A DNA stretch of 64,000 nucleotides from the NCBI RefSeq assembly GCF_026213295.1, contig NC_079432.1, forward strand, positions 15,372,761-15,436,760, given 5' to 3'. Under the pieces are notes generated by a model. The model was not told the origin of the DNA. It made no database searches and saw nothing but the letters and a program-made list of their open reading frames with translations. A program made the position numbers and the translations under genes. Positions 47,550 to 64,000 of the stretch are shown here, piece after piece; position 1 is the first letter of the stretch, and every line of letters starts with the position of its first letter. Source of the DNA: Gadus chalcogrammus (taxonomy: Eukaryota > Chordata > Actinopteri > Gadiformes > Gadidae).

Positions 47550-48371
47550 CACGAGCTGCAGGCTCTATCTCCACTCTGATTGATAGGCGTAGAGGTCAGA
47601 GGTTGGCAGGACTTAATCAGAAAAAAAATCAGTAATTAATATCTGATAACTTCTAACTTGTTACTTATCTTAGCCACATTTAGAAATTCCATCAACAATT
47701 CTCTCTTTTTCAACAAGTACTGTGTTATTTTATCATTTCTTAATTGATTATTTCTTAATTGAATTGACAATCCTATTAATCAGCAATATTTATGTCCTTC
47801 TGTCTGAACTCGGTTGTTGGTAGATCAATGTTGGCTATTCCTGGCTTCTGAGAGGGATTCAGAGACATCTGTTACATCATGTAACTGCCCAAGGGACAGC
47901 TAACACATTTAATCATCCATTCAATTACATACTTCCATTTCCGGACGCTCAAAATAACAGTTTTTATTCTGCCCGTAACCAAGCAACAATCACACTTCCT
48001 GTGTCACTGCAGACAGCATGAACTGAGTATTAAAGTCTGTAATTATGGGAAAATCAGTCATAATAAGGAAAGCTACTATTATAAATATGCATTAATCTCA
48101 ATGTTATCTACATCACTGGTTCCAAACCTGTTTGGGGCTAAGGGACTGTGCCATTAACTTTATCATTTTTTTGCAATTCATCTCACAGTGACATCATCAA
48201 AATCCAACAGGTAATTTTCTGAATGGTGAAAAAGATATGTGTTGAAATTAAACATAGCTTTCATTGGTTGGAATAATTGATGATTAATAAAGCAAATCTT
48301 AACAATTAACAACTACTTGTTAAACAAGAACAAAATTCAATATCACTTTCACTAAAGCCGGTCAGTAACAA

Positions 48372-48655
48372 GATAAGGGAACAATAACAGATGGAGGGAT
48401 GATAGAGGAGAGACAGAACGATGGAGACAGAATGAGGGAGATTAAAGAGGAGAGACAGAATGATGGAGGGATGATAGACGAGAGACAAGTTGATTGAGAT
48501 TATAGAGGAGGGACAGAATGATGGAGAGATGATATAGGAGAGGATAAAATGATGGCGATGATAGAGGAGGGACAGAATGATGGAGAGATGATAAAGACAG
48601 AACGATGGAGAGATGATGGAGAGACAGAATGGAGGGATGAAGGAGGAGAGACATC
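48372..48655. repeat. Degenerate minisatellite, gatggagagatgatagagga type
   Basis: Units of about 30-35 bp built from agagacagaatgatggaggg and gatgatagaggag. The same family occurs in inf2 intron 6 at 58725-58960. Confidence 0.8.
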
Positions 48656-49254
48656 GTCACTACAAGATCACCGGCCTTTCACTCGGTACTGCCCCTGAAT
48701 ATGATGTCGACAGGTGAGAGAAATGAGTTTACCTGTGTATAGAAGAGTGAGGTCAGAGGTCAGGTCCCAGCAGTAGGACAGTCAAATATCCACCTCAAGG
48801 CGAGCCAGTGAAACACTCCTTCAACTACTCACAGGTGGTTAGGGTCAGTCCTCCCCTCTCTCGCCCCCTCCCCGCACCATGGTGTCTGCAAGGTCCTAGC
48901 TCCTACCTGGGTCCGGGAAGGGCCCTGAACTCGTGGGTCATAGAAATATCATAGAGTAGTCCAAGTTTAATAAAACCATTACCAGCTCTCCAATCCTCTT
49001 CTCTTATTTTCTCTTCTTCTTTCCTACCCCTTCTCTCCCCCCTCCTCTCTCCTTTCATTTGTGTGCTCTTCCCTCCCTTCTCCTCGACTTTCTCCCTTGC
49101 TCCTCTCTTCTCTGGTCAAACTTCCCTCCCTCCATACCTCTCCTCTCCTCCTCTTCGCTCTCCTCCGCACCTCTCCTTTCATCCAATTGCCCCAGACGAT
49201 GGCCTCCGTGTCAACAACGGCAGCAAGATGGCTTCCATCACCTCAGGCTCGCGG

Positions 49255-49520
49255 CCGGTCTGCTCTGGGGGTTAACGCAGTGTTGGTGGCATCACGTTGG
49301 CCTTCTCCAGAGGTTAATGCTGTTTGTGACCATCAGAAGTATCTTCTCCCTGGGGGTTAATGTTGTGTTTGTGACCATAAGAAAGATTTTCTCTGCAGGT
49401 TAACGCTGCATCGGTGACGTCACAAAGGCCTTCTGGAGAGGTTAATGTTGTGTTTGTGGGCATCATGGAGGGTGTTAAGTGCAGGTTAATGCTGTGTTTG
49501 TGACCATCAGAAGGAACCAA
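49255..49520. repeat. Degenerate repeat, ggttaatgctgtgtttgtgacc type
   Basis: Five or six diverged units of about 55 bp with the core gttaatgctgtgtttgtgac and catcagaag. No coding sense. Confidence 0.65.
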
Positions 49521-50501
49521 GGCTGTGATTTCCAGTTAGAGAAGGCTTCGGGCTGATGACATAAGCGCTGCAGCCTGGAAAATGATTCCCTTCCACTCAA
49601 CCGTTAACTTGAAATACTAGTGAATTTGAAATATCATCAGAACATATTATAACTAATTTAGCATTACATAATTTATTTTAGCAACTGATTGAACTAGTAT
49701 CTAAAAAATACAACTGAAAAGAGAGCAGGGTACGTAGAAACGCATTAGTGATTAATTATTCAAAGACAAACTATACTCGCCCCTGAAGACCCTTAATGAC
49801 CTGTGACTATATTTACTGCATATTGCAGTGCACATATGACTATGTTATTTGACTATCCATATCCATACATTTCTTTGATAGGATTATACTGATAAAGATG
49901 ACTATCGTACACCAGGGTTACTTTACACGTTTATTTTACATTTTAAAAAACATTAATTACATGGAAGGTTCTACATCACAGCCCGCCAAAAATAATTCAG
50001 AAATTAATATAAAATGATATATAGGCTATATATATATATATGTTCTTAAATATAATAAAATAATTTTGTCAATTTGAAAAAATAGTTTCTTTCTTGTGCT
50101 GTCAGTTCTCTATTGACACTTTAATTCCAATTCCATATCGGAGTTTAAAATCATGACATTGATTACCAATAACAATCAGGTTATTGTGTGGGTCCAAAAT
50201 TGGGGGACAGTGGGTGTAGTATGGGGAGGGTGGGGTCTTGTGGGGGACAGTGGGTGTAGTATGGGGTGGGTGGGGTCTTGTGGGGACTTCTGGGTCATTT
50301 TTTTTTTAAGATCAACTGGTGAGAGAAAGGAGAGAAGAAGTCAAAACATTAGCAGACAGGTTGGTGGTCCCTTCACGTCCAAACAGAATGATAGCGGACA
50401 CACAGCAAGACAGAAGAGCCAGAGACTACACGAGACGGGAGTCAGACGGGAACTCACCTCACTGTTGAGGGCAGATGTTTTTGGCCTTGCCGTGTGCGGA
50501 T

Positions 50502-63257
<12,756 letters not shown>

Positions 63258-63274
63258 CGGTACTGGAGTCTGAG

Positions 63275-64000
<726 letters not shown>

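Larger units (their letters stand above)
47550..50501. other. Interval between inf2 and akt1
   Basis: About 2.9 kb between the akt1 start codon and the inf2 stop codon, both on the minus strand. It should hold the akt1 promoter and non-coding exon, and the inf2 3' UTR. I could not place them. A minus-strand AATAAA at 49930-49935 is a candidate inf2 polyadenylation signal. Two degenerate arrays (48372-48655, 49255-49520) are present. Confidence 0.5.

Overview
The window is vertebrate nuclear DNA, almost certainly from a teleost fish. Genes are split into many short exons with GT/AG borders, and introns and intergenic DNA are packed with long (AC)n, (GA)n and (CTGT)n microsatellites, minisatellites, hAT-type DNA transposons and fragments of fish-type LINEs and SINEs. 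The very high density of dinucleotide repeats recalls cod-like fishes, but that is only a guess. No bacterial, plasmid, phage or CRISPR feature is present.

Four protein-coding genes were reconstructed exon by exon from splice sites and reading frame. (1) The 5' half of cdc42bpb (MRCK-beta kinase), minus strand, 667-15272, ten coding exons; the rest lies left of the window. (2) An exocyst-Sec6/TNFAIP2-family gene, best called exoc3l4, plus strand, 29331-40428, eleven exons, 704 aa. (3) akt1, minus strand, 41815-47549, thirteen coding exons, 470 aa. (4) inf2, minus strand, 50502-63257, twenty-two coding exons, about 1115 aa, with DID, FH1, FH2 and WH2/DAD regions. The human relatives all lie in 14q32, so this is a compacted and rearranged piece of an old vertebrate linkage block. 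The pair cdc42bpb and exoc3l4 keeps its divergent arrangement. The genes are not one pathway, but MRCK and INF2 both act on actomyosin and actin, and AKT1 is a PI3K effector kinase.

Layout: 1-15.3 kb cdc42bpb with large introns; 15.3-29.3 kb intergenic, holding a hAT element with an 8-bp duplication, a very long (CTGT)n array, an internally deleted LINE and a second LINE 3' end; 29.3-41.4 kb exoc3l4, whose intron 6 holds three levels of nested insertions; 41.6-47.5 kb akt1; 47.6-50.5 kb repeats; 50.5-63.3 kb inf2; 63.3-64 kb flank.

The most unusual pattern is that three intronic minisatellites (exoc3l4 intron 7, akt1 introns 3 and 8) appear to have grown from an exon's own 5' splice site, so each repeat carries a donor-like sequence, in two cases with part of the exon end. 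I found no undescribed multi-gene system.
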